19,373 nt of DNA from NCBI GenBank assembly GCA_023460935.1, contig JAEWOI010000048.1:1-19373 (forward strand). Direction: 5' to 3'. A model generated the notes under the pieces. That model was not told the DNA's origin and searched no databases. It saw nothing but the letters and a program-made list of their open reading frames with translations. The stretch is from Actinomycetes bacterium. Its GTDB lineage: Bacteria > Actinomycetota > Actinomycetes > Propionibacteriales > Propionibacteriaceae. This document shows, one piece after another, positions 1 to 9,032 of the stretch; the first letter of the stretch is position 1, and every line of letters begins with the position of its first letter. Made by a program: the position numbers and the translations under genes.

Positions 1-1227
<1,227 letters not shown>

Positions 1228-1231
1228 GCGC

Positions 1232-1304
1232 GGGGACGGTTCCGGTTCCCGTTCACTATCCACCAACCATTGGTGAAGAGTGAACCGGAACAGGAACCGT
1301 CCCC
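1232..1304. repeat. Long imperfect inverted repeat (copy 1 of the GGGGACGGTTCC palindrome), possible bidirectional terminator
   Basis: Two arms of 26 nt, 1232-1257 and 1279-1304, are complementary apart from a short central mismatch block. Their outer 12 bases, GGGGACGGTTCC at 1232-1243 and its complement at 1293-1304, pair perfectly. Nested in the loop is a second perfect 6-bp hairpin, CACCAA at 1261-1266 and TTGGTG at 1270-1275. It fills the gap between the convergent glyS and methyltransferase genes, and a modest T-rich run (GTTCTTCTT) follows on the plus strand. The same 12-mer core recurs as an inverted pair at 5821-5863, so this is a dispersed repeat rather than a plain terminator, though it may also terminate transcription. 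Confidence 0.8.
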
Positions 1305-1320
1305 GTTCTTCTTGCGCCAT

Positions 1321-1896
1321 TCAGACCAAGGGGACGAAGGCGAACCGGTAGCCGGTGACGGGTTCGCGGTGCCAGCCCTCGTGGTCGCGGTCGACCACCC
1401 ACATCACGCCGGAGGCGGGAACCACCAGGCGGCCGCCGACGGCCAGCTGCTCGACCAGTTCCGTGGGCACCTCGCCGGCGTCGGCGGAAACCAGGATGCG
1501 GTCGAACGGAGCCTCCGCGGGCGCGCCGAACACCCCGGCGACGGCGGGCTCGATCCGGGCCCACGGCATTGCGAACGGCTCCAGGTTCGACCGGCCCATC
1601 GCCACCAGCTCGGGCACTATCTCCAGTCCCAGCACGGACCCCTTCGGCCCGGTGAGCTTGGCCAGCAGGGCGGTCGTCCAGCCGGAGCCGCTGCCGACGT
1701 CGAGCACCTTGGCACCCTCCGGCACGTGCAGCAGCTCGAGCATGAACTGCACCGTCCACGGCTGGGAATTGGTGGCGCCGTGGCCGATCGGGATCGGCTC
1801 GTCCGCGCCGGCCAGGTGCTGCACCTCGCGGGGCAGGAAGCTCCGCCTGCTGACGGCGTCCACTGCCGCCATCACCCGGCTGTGTTCGGTGCTCAT
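1321..1896 (-). CDS. PIMT-family (protein-L-isoaspartate O-methyltransferase-like) methyltransferase
   Basis: A 191-residue SAM-dependent methyltransferase of the PCMT family, whose classical members methylate isoaspartyl residues in damaged proteins. The SAM-binding motif I is VLDVGSGSGWTTALLA at residues 64-79, followed by the acidic-loop strand VLGLEIVPEL near 88-97. Upstream of it, IGHGATNSQPWTV near residues 37-49 matches the conserved G-x-T-x-S-x-P segment before the Rossmann fold. The C-terminus (FAFVPLV) resembles the usual end of the family. The ATG at 1894-1896 is preceded by GAGGAG seven bases upstream. It is slightly short for PIMT, so the substrate could differ. It is convergent with glyS and divergent from dusB, and therefore monocistronic. 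Confidence 0.82.
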   Translation of the reverse strand: MSTEHSRVMAAVDAVSRRSFLPREVQHLAGADEPIPIGHGATNSQPWTVQFMLELLHVPEGAKVLDVGSGSGWTTALLAKLTGPKGSVLGLEIVPELVAMGRSNLEPFAMPWARIEPAVAGVFGAPAEAPFDRILVSADAGEVPTELVEQLAVGGRLVVPASGVMWVVDRDHEGWHREPVTGYRFAFVPLV

Positions 1897-2104
1897 GGCC
1901 CCACTCCTCGCCGTTCGTTCCTCACGACTCGTCCAGGCTTCGCGGTTCCCGTCGCTGACGCGTCCGTGGCGCCTGGCGTCTAGCGCACACCGTGCGAACG
2001 CTCTCGCGCAAGAGGCGGGCTAGGCTGTTCCTCCGCCGGCCCGCGCCGGCGGCGCGGCGTCCCGGCCGCATTCCCGCCCGCCGGGCGGGGCGAGAGGAGC
2101 GCGA

Positions 2105-3250
2105 ATGGTGGCACCGCTGCGGCTGGTGGCGCCCTCCGGCGGCACCGTCGAGGTGGCCCCGCCGGTGGTGCTTGCGCCCATGGCCGGGATCACCAACGCC
2201 GCCTACCGGCAGCTCTGCCGCGAGCAGGGCGCGGGGCTGTACGTGTGCGAGATGATCACCTCCCGCGGCATCGTCGAGCGCATTCCGAAGACCTTCGACA
2301 TGCTCCGTTTCGACCCCGGGGAAACGGTGCGCTCAGTCCAGCTCTACGGCGTCGACCCGGACGTGATGGCCAGGGCCACCGAGATCCTGTGCGCCGAGTT
2401 CGGGGTTGCCCACGTCGACCTGAACTTCGGCTGCCCCGTGCCTAAAGTGACCCGCCGTGGCGGCGGGGGAGTGCTGCCGTGGAAGCGGGACCGGCTGGCA
2501 GCGATCCTGCGCGCGACCGTGGCGGCCGCCGACCGGCACGGGGTACCGGTGACGATCAAGACCCGGCTCGGCATCGACCAGGCCCACCTCACCTACCTCG
2601 ACGCCGGCCGGATCGCCCAGGACGCCGGCTGCGCCGCGATCGCGCTGCACGCCCGCACGGTGCAACAGGCGTACGCGGGCGAGGCCGACTGGGAGACGAT
2701 CGGCACCCTGGTGGACGCGCTCGACATCCCGGTGCTCGGCAACGGCGACATCTGGGAGGCCGCGGACGCCCTCGCGATGGTGGAGCGGACCGGCTGCGCC
2801 GGTGTCGTGGTCGGACGCGGCTGCCTCGGCCGGCCGTGGCTGTTCCGGGACCTGGCCGACGCCTTCGCCGGACGGGAGCGCCGCACCCTGCCGTCGCTCG
2901 GTGAGGTGGCGGCCATGGTGCGCCGGCACGCGGAGCTGCTCGCCGGCCTCCAGGGAGAGCGGCACGGCCTCACCGACCTGCGCAAGCACATGGCCTGGTA
3001 CTTCAAGGGCTTCCCGGTCGGCGGCGAGCTGCGCCGCGGCCTGGCGATGGTCTCATCCCTGGCCGAACTGGACGCGCAACTGGCCCAGCTCGACCCCTCT
3101 GTGCCCTACCCCGCGGCCGAGCTAGGCACACCGCGAGGCCGGCAGGGCACCCCGCGGGCCAGGGTGGTGCTGCCCTACGGGTGGCTGGACTCCACGGAAC
3201 TCGGCGAGGAGGACATCGCTGCCGCCGAGTCCGACGCCTCCGGCGGCTGA
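2105..3250 (+). CDS. dusB: tRNA-dihydrouridine synthase (DusB-type)
   Basis: An FMN- and NADPH-dependent enzyme that reduces specific uridines of tRNA to dihydrouridine in the cytoplasm. The protein is 381 residues, a normal length for actinobacteria. The TIM-barrel start carries the FMN-site motif LAPMAGITN (residues 23-31). The catalytic cysteine is Cys110 in NFGCPVPKVTRRGGGG, and the phosphate-binding end is VVVGRGCLGRPWLF. The C-terminus keeps the GTPRGRQGTPRARVVLP segment I associate with actinobacterial DusB. The ATG at 2105 is preceded by GAGAGGAG with six bases of spacing. The last 76 bases overlap, in antisense, the 3' end of the GH94 gene. Neighbouring glyS upstream and dgt/dnaG further on suggest an ancestral housekeeping block interrupted by the sugar operon. 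Confidence 0.95.
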   Translation: MVAPLRLVAPSGGTVEVAPPVVLAPMAGITNAAYRQLCREQGAGLYVCEMITSRGIVERIPKTFDMLRFDPGETVRSVQLYGVDPDVMARATEILCAEFGVAHVDLNFGCPVPKVTRRGGGGVLPWKRDRLAAILRATVAAADRHGVPVTIKTRLGIDQAHLTYLDAGRIAQDAGCAAIALHARTVQQAYAGEADWETIGTLVDALDIPVLGNGDIWEAADALAMVERTGCAGVVVGRGCLGRPWLFRDLADAFAGRERRTLPSLGEVAAMVRRHAELLAGLQGERHGLTDLRKHMAWYFKGFPVGGELRRGLAMVSSLAELDAQLAQLDPSVPYPAAELGTPRGRQGTPRARVVLPYGWLDSTELGEEDIAAAESDASGG

Positions 3251-5778
3251 CCCGACGCACCGAGCTGCACCACCACCCGGTGCCGGCCCGTGCCCTGCGG
3301 CACCCGGGCCACGTACCGGCCGGTGGCGGCGTCCAGGACCGGCGCGACCCGCACCCCGTCCACCTCAACCGAGGCCACGCCGCAGCTCACCCGCCCCGGG
3401 TTGCGCACCTCGATCTCGTAGGTCGCGCCGCGCCACTGGCGGGTGACGCTATAGCCGTCCCAGCCGGACGGGATGCAGGGGTCGACGACCAGCGCGTCGA
3501 AGCCCGGGCGCACCCCGAGGATGTATCTGGTGGCCGCGGTGTACATCCAGCCGGCCGTGCCGGTGAGCCACGGGTTCTGGGCCTTGCCGTACCACTGGTG
3601 GTCGCGGCCGTAGAGGAACTGGGCGTAGACGTAGGGCTCGGCGCCGCGGACCTCCACGGAGTCGTTGTAGCGGTACGGGGCGAGCGCGTCGTAGTAGGCC
3701 GTCGCCTGGTCGCCGCGGCCCAGCATGGTCTCGGCGATGATCGGCCAGGCGTTGGGGTGGCTGAAGATCGAGCCGTTCTCCTTCACCCCCGGGTAGACGC
3801 GGGTCACGTAGCCGATGGTGTCGTCCACCTTCGTGTAGCTCGGCCAGCACAGGTGGGTGCCGTACTCGCTGGCCAGGTGCTCGCGGACGGCGTCCATCGA
3901 GCTGACGGCGCGTTCGAGCGGCGCTGCGCCGGAGATCACCGCCCACGCCATGTGCTCGAGGAAGATGCGGCCCTCAGCGCTCGCAGCGGAACCGATCGGC
4001 ACCCCGTCCCGGGTGAAGCCCCGCAGGTACCACTGCCCGTCCCACAGCTCCCGGTTCGCTGCCGCGGCCACCGTGCCGGCCAGCTGGGTGAGTTGCTGCT
4101 GCTCTGCCACCCACCTGGCCGCCATCGCGGGGTCGTCGGCCGTGGCGGCCAGCCTGCCGACGACCTCGGCGAGGGCTCTGGTGGCCCACACGTGCAGGAA
4201 GGTGACCAGTGCGCTCTGCCCGCCGCCGAGGTTGAGGCAGTCGTTCCAGTCCGCGCGCAGCCCCTTCGCGATGCCGTTGCCGCCCACCTGCTCCGCGGTG
4301 AACCAGATCGCCCGGCGCAGGTGCTCGTACACGGTTGCCGGCGCGGCATCGAACCGCCCGGCGGCCTCCGGCCCGAGCACGGCGGCGCGCCCGGCTGCGT
4401 CCAGCCCGGAGTCGGCGAAGGGCACGACCCGGTCGAGGAAGGCCAGGTCGCCGGTCTCCTTCAGGTAGTCGACGACGGAGGGGACCAGCCACAGGTGGTC
4501 GTCCGAGCAGGCGTCGGCCAGGCCGTGGACGAGGTCGCCGGCGCGGCTCGGCACGACGGTGGGCAGCTTCACCCCGACCGGGATGTCGTCGCGACGGTTG
4601 CCGGCCTGGAGCAGCGGGTCGAACAGGTGCAGGCCGTAGCCCCACGACATCTGGCCGGCCAGCAGTTCCTCGATCCGCTGGCGCACCTTCCCGGGGTTGG
4701 TGTGCACGACGCTGGCGATGTCCTGGGCGGTGTCGCGGTAGCCGAGGCCCACCCGGCCGCCGACCTCGACGAAGGAGGCGAACCGGGACCAGACCACGCA
4801 GGTTTCAGCCTGCAGCAGCGTCCAGGTGTTCAGCAGGTTGTTCATCGCAGCGGACGGGGTGCGCAGCGCGAGCACCGAGCGCTTGCGCTGCCAGTACCCG
4901 GCCAGCGCGGCCAGAGCTGCGTCCACCGCGGCCGGGTCGGCGTACTTCTCCCGAAGCCGCACGCCGGCGTCCCTGCGGCCGTAGCCGAGCACGTAGGCCA
5001 GGCGCAGCGTCTGGCCGGGCGCGAGCTCCACCCGGTGGTGCAGGGCGCCGCAGTGGTTGCCGGTCGTCGCCTGCGATCCGGTGCACGCGCCCCGTTCGAC
5101 GGCCAGCGGGTCGGTCTCGTTGCGGTAGGGGCCGACGAACGCGTCCCGCAGCGTGTCGAAGCCGGCCGGTTCGGCGGTCGCGGTGAAGTAGTGGTAGGTC
5201 CACGGCTCGTAGTAGAAGTCGTATTCGATCACCCCGTCCGCGTAGTCGGCGCCGGAGGCGTACAGCGACATCTGGAAGTTCTCGTTGTCGATCTGGACGG
5301 AGTGGAACGAGAACTCGACGTAGCCGAACAGGCTCAGGCTGCGCGCGGCGTCACCGGTGTTGCTGATCGTCACGTCCCAGACCTCGGCGTCCTCACCGAG
5401 GGGGACGAACACCCGCTGGCTCGCCTCGATGCCGCGGTAGCTCGACTCGTACACCGAGTACGAGAGCCCGTGCCGGGTGCGGTAGGAGGCCTGGTCCAGC
5501 GGCTTGCCGACCGGCTGCCACGACGCGGACCAGTAGTCGCCGTCCGCGTCGTCGCGCAGGTAAAGGTAGTGGCCGGGACGATCCAGCGGCACCCCGTTGG
5601 GACGGAACCGGGTGACCCGGCCCTGCTGGCTGGAGCGGTAGAAGCTGTAGCCGCCGGCGTTCTGGTTGAGCACCGTGCACCAGTCCTCGACCCCGAGGTA
5701 GTTGATCCAGGAGGCCGGCACGTCCACCCGGTCGATCACGTACTCCAGGCGGTCGTCGTCGAAGTGGCCGTAGCGCAT
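3175..5778 (-). CDS. GH94 inverting disaccharide phosphorylase, N,N'-diacetylchitobiose phosphorylase-like
   Basis: Cleaves a beta-linked disaccharide with inorganic phosphate, giving an alpha-sugar-1-phosphate and a free sugar. It has no signal peptide, so it acts in the cytoplasm. The 867 residues start with the family hallmark MRYGHFDDDRLEYVI. An N-terminal beta-sandwich includes LRDDADGDYWSASWQP (74-89), and the (alpha/alpha)6 barrel includes VGLGYRDTAQD (343-353), the catalytic-Asp segment GLRADWNDCLNLGGG (506-520), GVKENGSIFSHPNAW (664-678) and NPWLTGTAGWMY (735-746). From memory, blocks such as AETCVVWSRFASF (324-336), SIFSHPN and DPCIPSGW (766-773) match Vibrio chitobiose phosphorylase much better than cellobiose phosphorylase. 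The related cellobionic-acid phosphorylases cannot be excluded. Homology appears to end near residue 840; the last 27 residues are a Ser/Ala-rich tail overlapping dusB. The ATG has GAGGAG ten bases upstream. Last gene of the operon. Confidence 0.85.
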   Translation of the reverse strand: MRYGHFDDDRLEYVIDRVDVPASWINYLGVEDWCTVLNQNAGGYSFYRSSQQGRVTRFRPNGVPLDRPGHYLYLRDDADGDYWSASWQPVGKPLDQASYRTRHGLSYSVYESSYRGIEASQRVFVPLGEDAEVWDVTISNTGDAARSLSLFGYVEFSFHSVQIDNENFQMSLYASGADYADGVIEYDFYYEPWTYHYFTATAEPAGFDTLRDAFVGPYRNETDPLAVERGACTGSQATTGNHCGALHHRVELAPGQTLRLAYVLGYGRRDAGVRLREKYADPAAVDAALAALAGYWQRKRSVLALRTPSAAMNNLLNTWTLLQAETCVVWSRFASFVEVGGRVGLGYRDTAQDIASVVHTNPGKVRQRIEELLAGQMSWGYGLHLFDPLLQAGNRRDDIPVGVKLPTVVPSRAGDLVHGLADACSDDHLWLVPSVVDYLKETGDLAFLDRVVPFADSGLDAAGRAAVLGPEAAGRFDAAPATVYEHLRRAIWFTAEQVGGNGIAKGLRADWNDCLNLGGGQSALVTFLHVWATRALAEVVGRLAATADDPAMAARWVAEQQQLTQLAGTVAAAANRELWDGQWYLRGFTRDGVPIGSAASAEGRIFLEHMAWAVISGAAPLERAVSSMDAVREHLASEYGTHLCWPSYTKVDDTIGYVTRVYPGVKENGSIFSHPNAWPIIAETMLGRGDQATAYYDALAPYRYNDSVEVRGAEPYVYAQFLYGRDHQWYGKAQNPWLTGTAGWMYTAATRYILGVRPGFDALVVDPCIPSGWDGYSVTRQWRGATYEIEVRNPGRVSCGVASVEVDGVRVAPVLDAATGRYVARVPQGTGRHRVVVQLGASGQPPEASDSAAAMSSSPSSVESSHP

Positions 5779-5812
5779 CTGATCCGGGCTCCTCGCGGTC
5801 TTGGTCTGATCT

Positions 5813-5872
5813 GGCGGAAAGGAACCGTCCCCAACTCACCACTGGCGGAACGGGGACGGTTCCGTTTCCGCC
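5813..5872. repeat. Inverted repeat (copy 2 of the GGGGACGGTTCC palindrome) inside the operon
   Basis: The left arm (5813-5832) consists of GGCGGAAA followed by GGAACCGTCCCC. The right arm (5852-5872) consists of GGGGACGGTTCC, one unpaired G at 5864, and TTTCCGCC. This gives 20 paired bases per arm, a 19-nt loop and a single bulge. The 12-base core is identical to that of the palindrome at 1232-1304, but the loop and flanks differ. It sits in the 103-bp gap between the fused mutase gene and the GH94 gene. No T-tract follows on the minus strand, so it is more likely a REP-like element affecting mRNA stability or partial read-through than a true terminator. Confidence 0.8.
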
Positions 5873-5881
5873 GGGACGGTT

Positions 5882-8062
5882 TCAGGCGGAGGCGAAGGCC
5901 TCCAGCCAGGCGATCAGTTCCTTCGCCTTGGCGGGCGTCTCCGCCTCGACGAACATCCGCAGCACCGGCTCGGTGCCGGAGAAGCGCAGCAGCGCCCACG
6001 CGCCGCCTTCGAGGTGGAGCTTGATGCCGTCGAAGGTGTCGATGCGGCTCACGGGGTAGCCGGCGACGTCGGTCGGCGCGGCCGAGGCCATCCGCCGCGG
6101 CAGTTCCACCCGCATGTCCGGGGTGGCGGGGATGCCGTGCTCGAGCTGGTACAGGCGCCCGGTGATCGCGTAGACCGTCTCCAGCAGGTCGCCCAGCCGG
6201 CGGCCGGTGCGGGCCAGCATCTCCACCACCAGGGCGCAGGCGAACACGCCGTCCTTGCCCTTGATGTGGCCGCGGATGGTCAGGCCGCCCGAGCTCTCCC
6301 CGCCCAGGACGGCGTCGATCGCGTCCATGCCGGCGGTGATGTGCTTGAACCCGACCGGCACCTCGCGGTGCGGTTCGCCGAAGGCTTCGGCGAGCCGGTC
6401 CAGCAGGTGGGTGGTGGCGAGGTTGCGGACGACGCCGCCGCGCTCGCCGCGCACCTCGTGCAGGTACCAGTAGATCAGCAGCAGCAGGTCGTCAGTGGAG
6501 ATGTAGCGGCCGTGCTCGTCGATGATCGCGATCCGGTCTGCGTCACCGTCGGTGGCCATGCCGAGGTCGAACCGGCCGGCGCTGTCGCGCACCATCTGGA
6601 TCAGGGTGGACAGCCGTTCGGGGTCGGGCGCGGGGGAGCGGCCGCCGAACAGCGGGTTGTGCCGGTCGTGGATGAACTCGGTGCGCACCCTCGCGTCGGA
6701 GAGGATCGTGCCGAGGGTGAGCTGCGAGGTGCCGTACATCGCGTCCACCACCACGCGCAGCCCGGCGCGCCGGATCATCCGGACGTCGACGATCCGCTCG
6801 ATCGCGTCGATGTAGGGGTTGGTCAGGTCGACCTCCGTGACCAGCCCGACCGCCATCGCCAGCGGCAGCCCGATGGAGACCACGTCGGCCCGGCCGAGGG
6901 AGTTGGCCTCGGCGGTGAGTGCGTCGGTCTCGTCCTCCAACGGCAGGGAGCCGTCGGCGCGGAACACCTTCAGCCCGTTCCACTGCGGCGGGTTGTGGGA
7001 GGCGGTGAAGACCAGGCTGTACGCCGTGCCGAGGTGCGGGGCCGCGAACGTCACCAGCGGGGTGGGCACGTCCTCGGCCAGCAGGTGCACCCGGATGCCG
7101 TTGCCGGCGAACACCTCCGCCGCCGCCACCACCGACTCCCTGGAGAGGAACCGGCGGTCGCCCCCGACCACCACGCCCATGCGCTCCCTGCCGGAGCGGG
7201 TCACCTCGTTCGCCAGCGCCTGGCACAGGCGCCGGACGTTGTGGATGGTGAAGCCCTCGCCGATCAGCGCCCGCCAGCCCCCGGTGCCGAAGGTGATCTC
7301 GCCGGTCTCGATCGCGTGCTGCGGGGCGAACAGCCGCTTCAGCACGATGTCCGCTGCGGCGCGCAGTTCGGCGTCGGTGTTGATGCCCTGCACCTCCCCG
7401 GCGTCGACGATCGCGTAGGAGGCGAGTTGCCGGCCCTGGCCGATCAGCCGCTCGGCCAGTTCGGTGAGGCGGTGCTCGCCGGTGGCCGCCATCGCGTCGA
7501 GCTCGGGGATCAGCACCTCGTTCGCCGCGAGGTAGGCGCCGACGTTGACCTCGGTGATCTGCTGGGTGGCCTCGGACAGGTCGGTGGCCTCGACGATCTC
7601 GGTGATCCGCCCCTCGGCGTCCCGCTCGATCCGCCCGTAGTCGCGGCCGTCGGCCAGCACGGCGGTGAGCAGCGAGAACTGCGCGCCCTTGAGCCGGTGC
7701 CGCCACAGCAGCCCGCGCAGCGAGGCCGCCCGCAGCAGCGGGGTGTCACCGTAGGCCACCAGCACGTCGCCTGCGAAGCCGTCCAGCTCGAACCGGGCGC
7801 AGCGGACGGCGTCCCCGGTGCCGGCCTGCACGGTCTGGACGACGTAGTTCCAGTGCTCCCCGAGGTGGTCGCGGACGGAACGGTCGTGCTCGGCGACCAC
7901 GACGATGACGTCGGCGGGCGGCACGACGGCGGTCACGTTGCTCAGGGTCTGCTCGATCACGGTGGACCCGGCGAGCGGCCGCAGCAGCAACTCACGGGTG
8001 GCTTCGTCGTGGCCGGCGGCCAGCACGACAGCCTTCAGCGGGCGGGAACCTGAGGGGGCCAC
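5882..8062 (-). CDS. Fusion protein: GlmU-like nucleotidyltransferase domain + alpha-D-phosphohexomutase
   Basis: A 726-residue two-domain protein. Residues about 9-240 have a GlmU/NTP-transferase fold: QTVQAGTGDAV (76-86), YGDTPLL (104-110), YGRIERDAEGRITEIVE (142-158), EVNVGAYLA (171-179) and GINTDAEL (226-233). Residues about 255-726 are a complete phosphohexomutase: FGTGGWRALI (258-267), the phosphoserine loop TASHNP (353-358, Ser355), the metal loop DGDADR (505-510), the sugar loop GGESSGG (587-593) and the phosphate loop RFSGTEP (693-699). The mutase likely interconverts sugar-1-P and sugar-6-P made by the GH94 enzyme and the kinase. The oddity is the N-terminal loop, which reads LAAGHDEATRELLLRPLAG instead of L-A-A-G-x-G-T-R-M...P-K, so UDP-sugar synthesis is doubtful. 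GTG start (8060-8062), four bases after the kinase stop, implying translational coupling. Confidence 0.88.
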   Translation of the reverse strand: MAPSGSRPLKAVVLAAGHDEATRELLLRPLAGSTVIEQTLSNVTAVVPPADVIVVVAEHDRSVRDHLGEHWNYVVQTVQAGTGDAVRCARFELDGFAGDVLVAYGDTPLLRAASLRGLLWRHRLKGAQFSLLTAVLADGRDYGRIERDAEGRITEIVEATDLSEATQQITEVNVGAYLAANEVLIPELDAMAATGEHRLTELAERLIGQGRQLASYAIVDAGEVQGINTDAELRAAADIVLKRLFAPQHAIETGEITFGTGGWRALIGEGFTIHNVRRLCQALANEVTRSGRERMGVVVGGDRRFLSRESVVAAAEVFAGNGIRVHLLAEDVPTPLVTFAAPHLGTAYSLVFTASHNPPQWNGLKVFRADGSLPLEDETDALTAEANSLGRADVVSIGLPLAMAVGLVTEVDLTNPYIDAIERIVDVRMIRRAGLRVVVDAMYGTSQLTLGTILSDARVRTEFIHDRHNPLFGGRSPAPDPERLSTLIQMVRDSAGRFDLGMATDGDADRIAIIDEHGRYISTDDLLLLIYWYLHEVRGERGGVVRNLATTHLLDRLAEAFGEPHREVPVGFKHITAGMDAIDAVLGGESSGGLTIRGHIKGKDGVFACALVVEMLARTGRRLGDLLETVYAITGRLYQLEHGIPATPDMRVELPRRMASAAPTDVAGYPVSRIDTFDGIKLHLEGGAWALLRFSGTEPVLRMFVEAETPAKAKELIAWLEAFASA

Positions 8063-8066
8063 CGGT

Positions 8067-9029
8067 TCAGCCCCCGACCAGGACTTCGCCCGACACCCGG
8101 GCCCGGAGCTCCTTCTTGCGTCCCACCACCGCAGCGCCCACCGCTGCCACCGGCAGCCCGGACGGCAACTCGGCCAGGCGGTCGGCCACGGCGAGCCCGG
8201 CGAGGAACGGCGACCCGGCGGCGCGGGTGCGCAGTTCTGCGCTGACGGCTGGCAGCAGCCACTCCGCGACCCGCAGGACGCCGCCGCCGAGGACCACGGA
8301 GGCCGAGTCGTAGGCGATCCCGACGAGGGTCAGCGCCGTGCACAGCGCGGAGACCATCCGCTGCCGCTCGGCAGCGGCCAGCGGCCCCGGGTCGTCGCCG
8401 AGCCGGTCGAGGGTGAGGCCGGCCGCGCGCAGCCGCCGGTTGAGGTAGCCGCCGCCCAGCACGGTCTCCAGGCAGCCGCGCTGGCCGCAGCCGCACGGCT
8501 CGCCGCCCGGGTCGACGGCCAGGTGGCCGATCTCCCCGGCCCCGTTCCGGGTGCCCCGCACCAGGCGGCCGTTGCTCACCGCTGCCGCTGCCAGCCCGGT
8601 GCCGACGTTGACGTAGGCCAGGTCGCGGGCCCCGCGTCCGAGCGTGAGGCTCGCGCCGAGCGCCGTGGCCTTCACGTCGTTCTCCAGCCGTACCGCCACC
8701 GGAAAGTCGTCGGCCAGCAGCGCGGCCAGGTCGGTGTGGGTGATCTGCAGGTTGACGGCCGTGCGGACCACCCCGGCCCGGTGGTCGACCAGGCCGGGGA
8801 TGCCCAGCCCGACCGAGGTGAATTCCGTTGCCGGGACCCCGAGCGCCGCGGCCAGCCCGTCGGCGACGGCGAGCACCGTCCGGCGCACGCCCGCCCCGGT
8901 GGGCTCGGTCGGCAGCACGTGGTCCGCCAGCACCCGGTCGGCGCCGTCGAGCACGATCCCGTGCGCCTTCGTCCCGCCGATGTCGATGCCAAGGCTCAGT
9001 CCCCGCCCGGCTCCAGCTGCAGCGCCCAC
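8067..9029 (-). CDS. ROK-family sugar kinase (glucokinase / N-acetylglucosamine kinase type)
   Basis: An ATP-dependent hexose kinase of 320 residues that probably phosphorylates at O6 the free sugar released by the GH94 phosphorylase. It has the ATP-binding motif DIGGTK (16-21), the catalytic aspartate in ENDVK (Asp118), a second phosphate loop NVGTG (141-145), sugar-binding EIGH (166-169) and the ROK zinc signature CGCGQRGCLE (179-188). There is no helix-turn-helix, so it is a kinase and not a repressor. The sequence alone does not separate glucose from GlcNAc; the chitobiose-type neighbours favour GlcNAc or another HexNAc. The GTG start lies three bases after the permease stop, with AAAGG inside the end of the permease gene as a plausible ribosome-binding site. 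Confidence 0.92.
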   Translation of the reverse strand: MGAAAGAGRGLSLGIDIGGTKAHGIVLDGADRVLADHVLPTEPTGAGVRRTVLAVADGLAAALGVPATEFTSVGLGIPGLVDHRAGVVRTAVNLQITHTDLAALLADDFPVAVRLENDVKATALGASLTLGRGARDLAYVNVGTGLAAAAVSNGRLVRGTRNGAGEIGHLAVDPGGEPCGCGQRGCLETVLGGGYLNRRLRAAGLTLDRLGDDPGPLAAAERQRMVSALCTALTLVGIAYDSASVVLGGGVLRVAEWLLPAVSAELRTRAAGSPFLAGLAVADRLAELPSGLPVAAVGAAVVGRKKELRARVSGEVLVGG

Positions 9030-9032
9030 GCC

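Noticed and set aside
3181..6024. 947-codon open frame on the plus strand
   Set aside because: It is antisense to the GH94 gene. Its product is rich in Ala/Gly/Arg/Val with no recognisable motif, as expected for the mirror frame of a high-GC gene.
6014..8053. 679-codon open frame on the plus strand
   Set aside because: Mirror frame of the fused mutase gene; the His/Gly/Val/Asp-rich composition and lack of motifs mark it as a shadow.
7990..8062. Frameshift as an explanation for the unusual loop of the nucleotidyltransferase domain
   Set aside because: Neither alternative frame across this stretch gives a G-x-G-T-R-M-like loop, and the frame on both sides is continuous.
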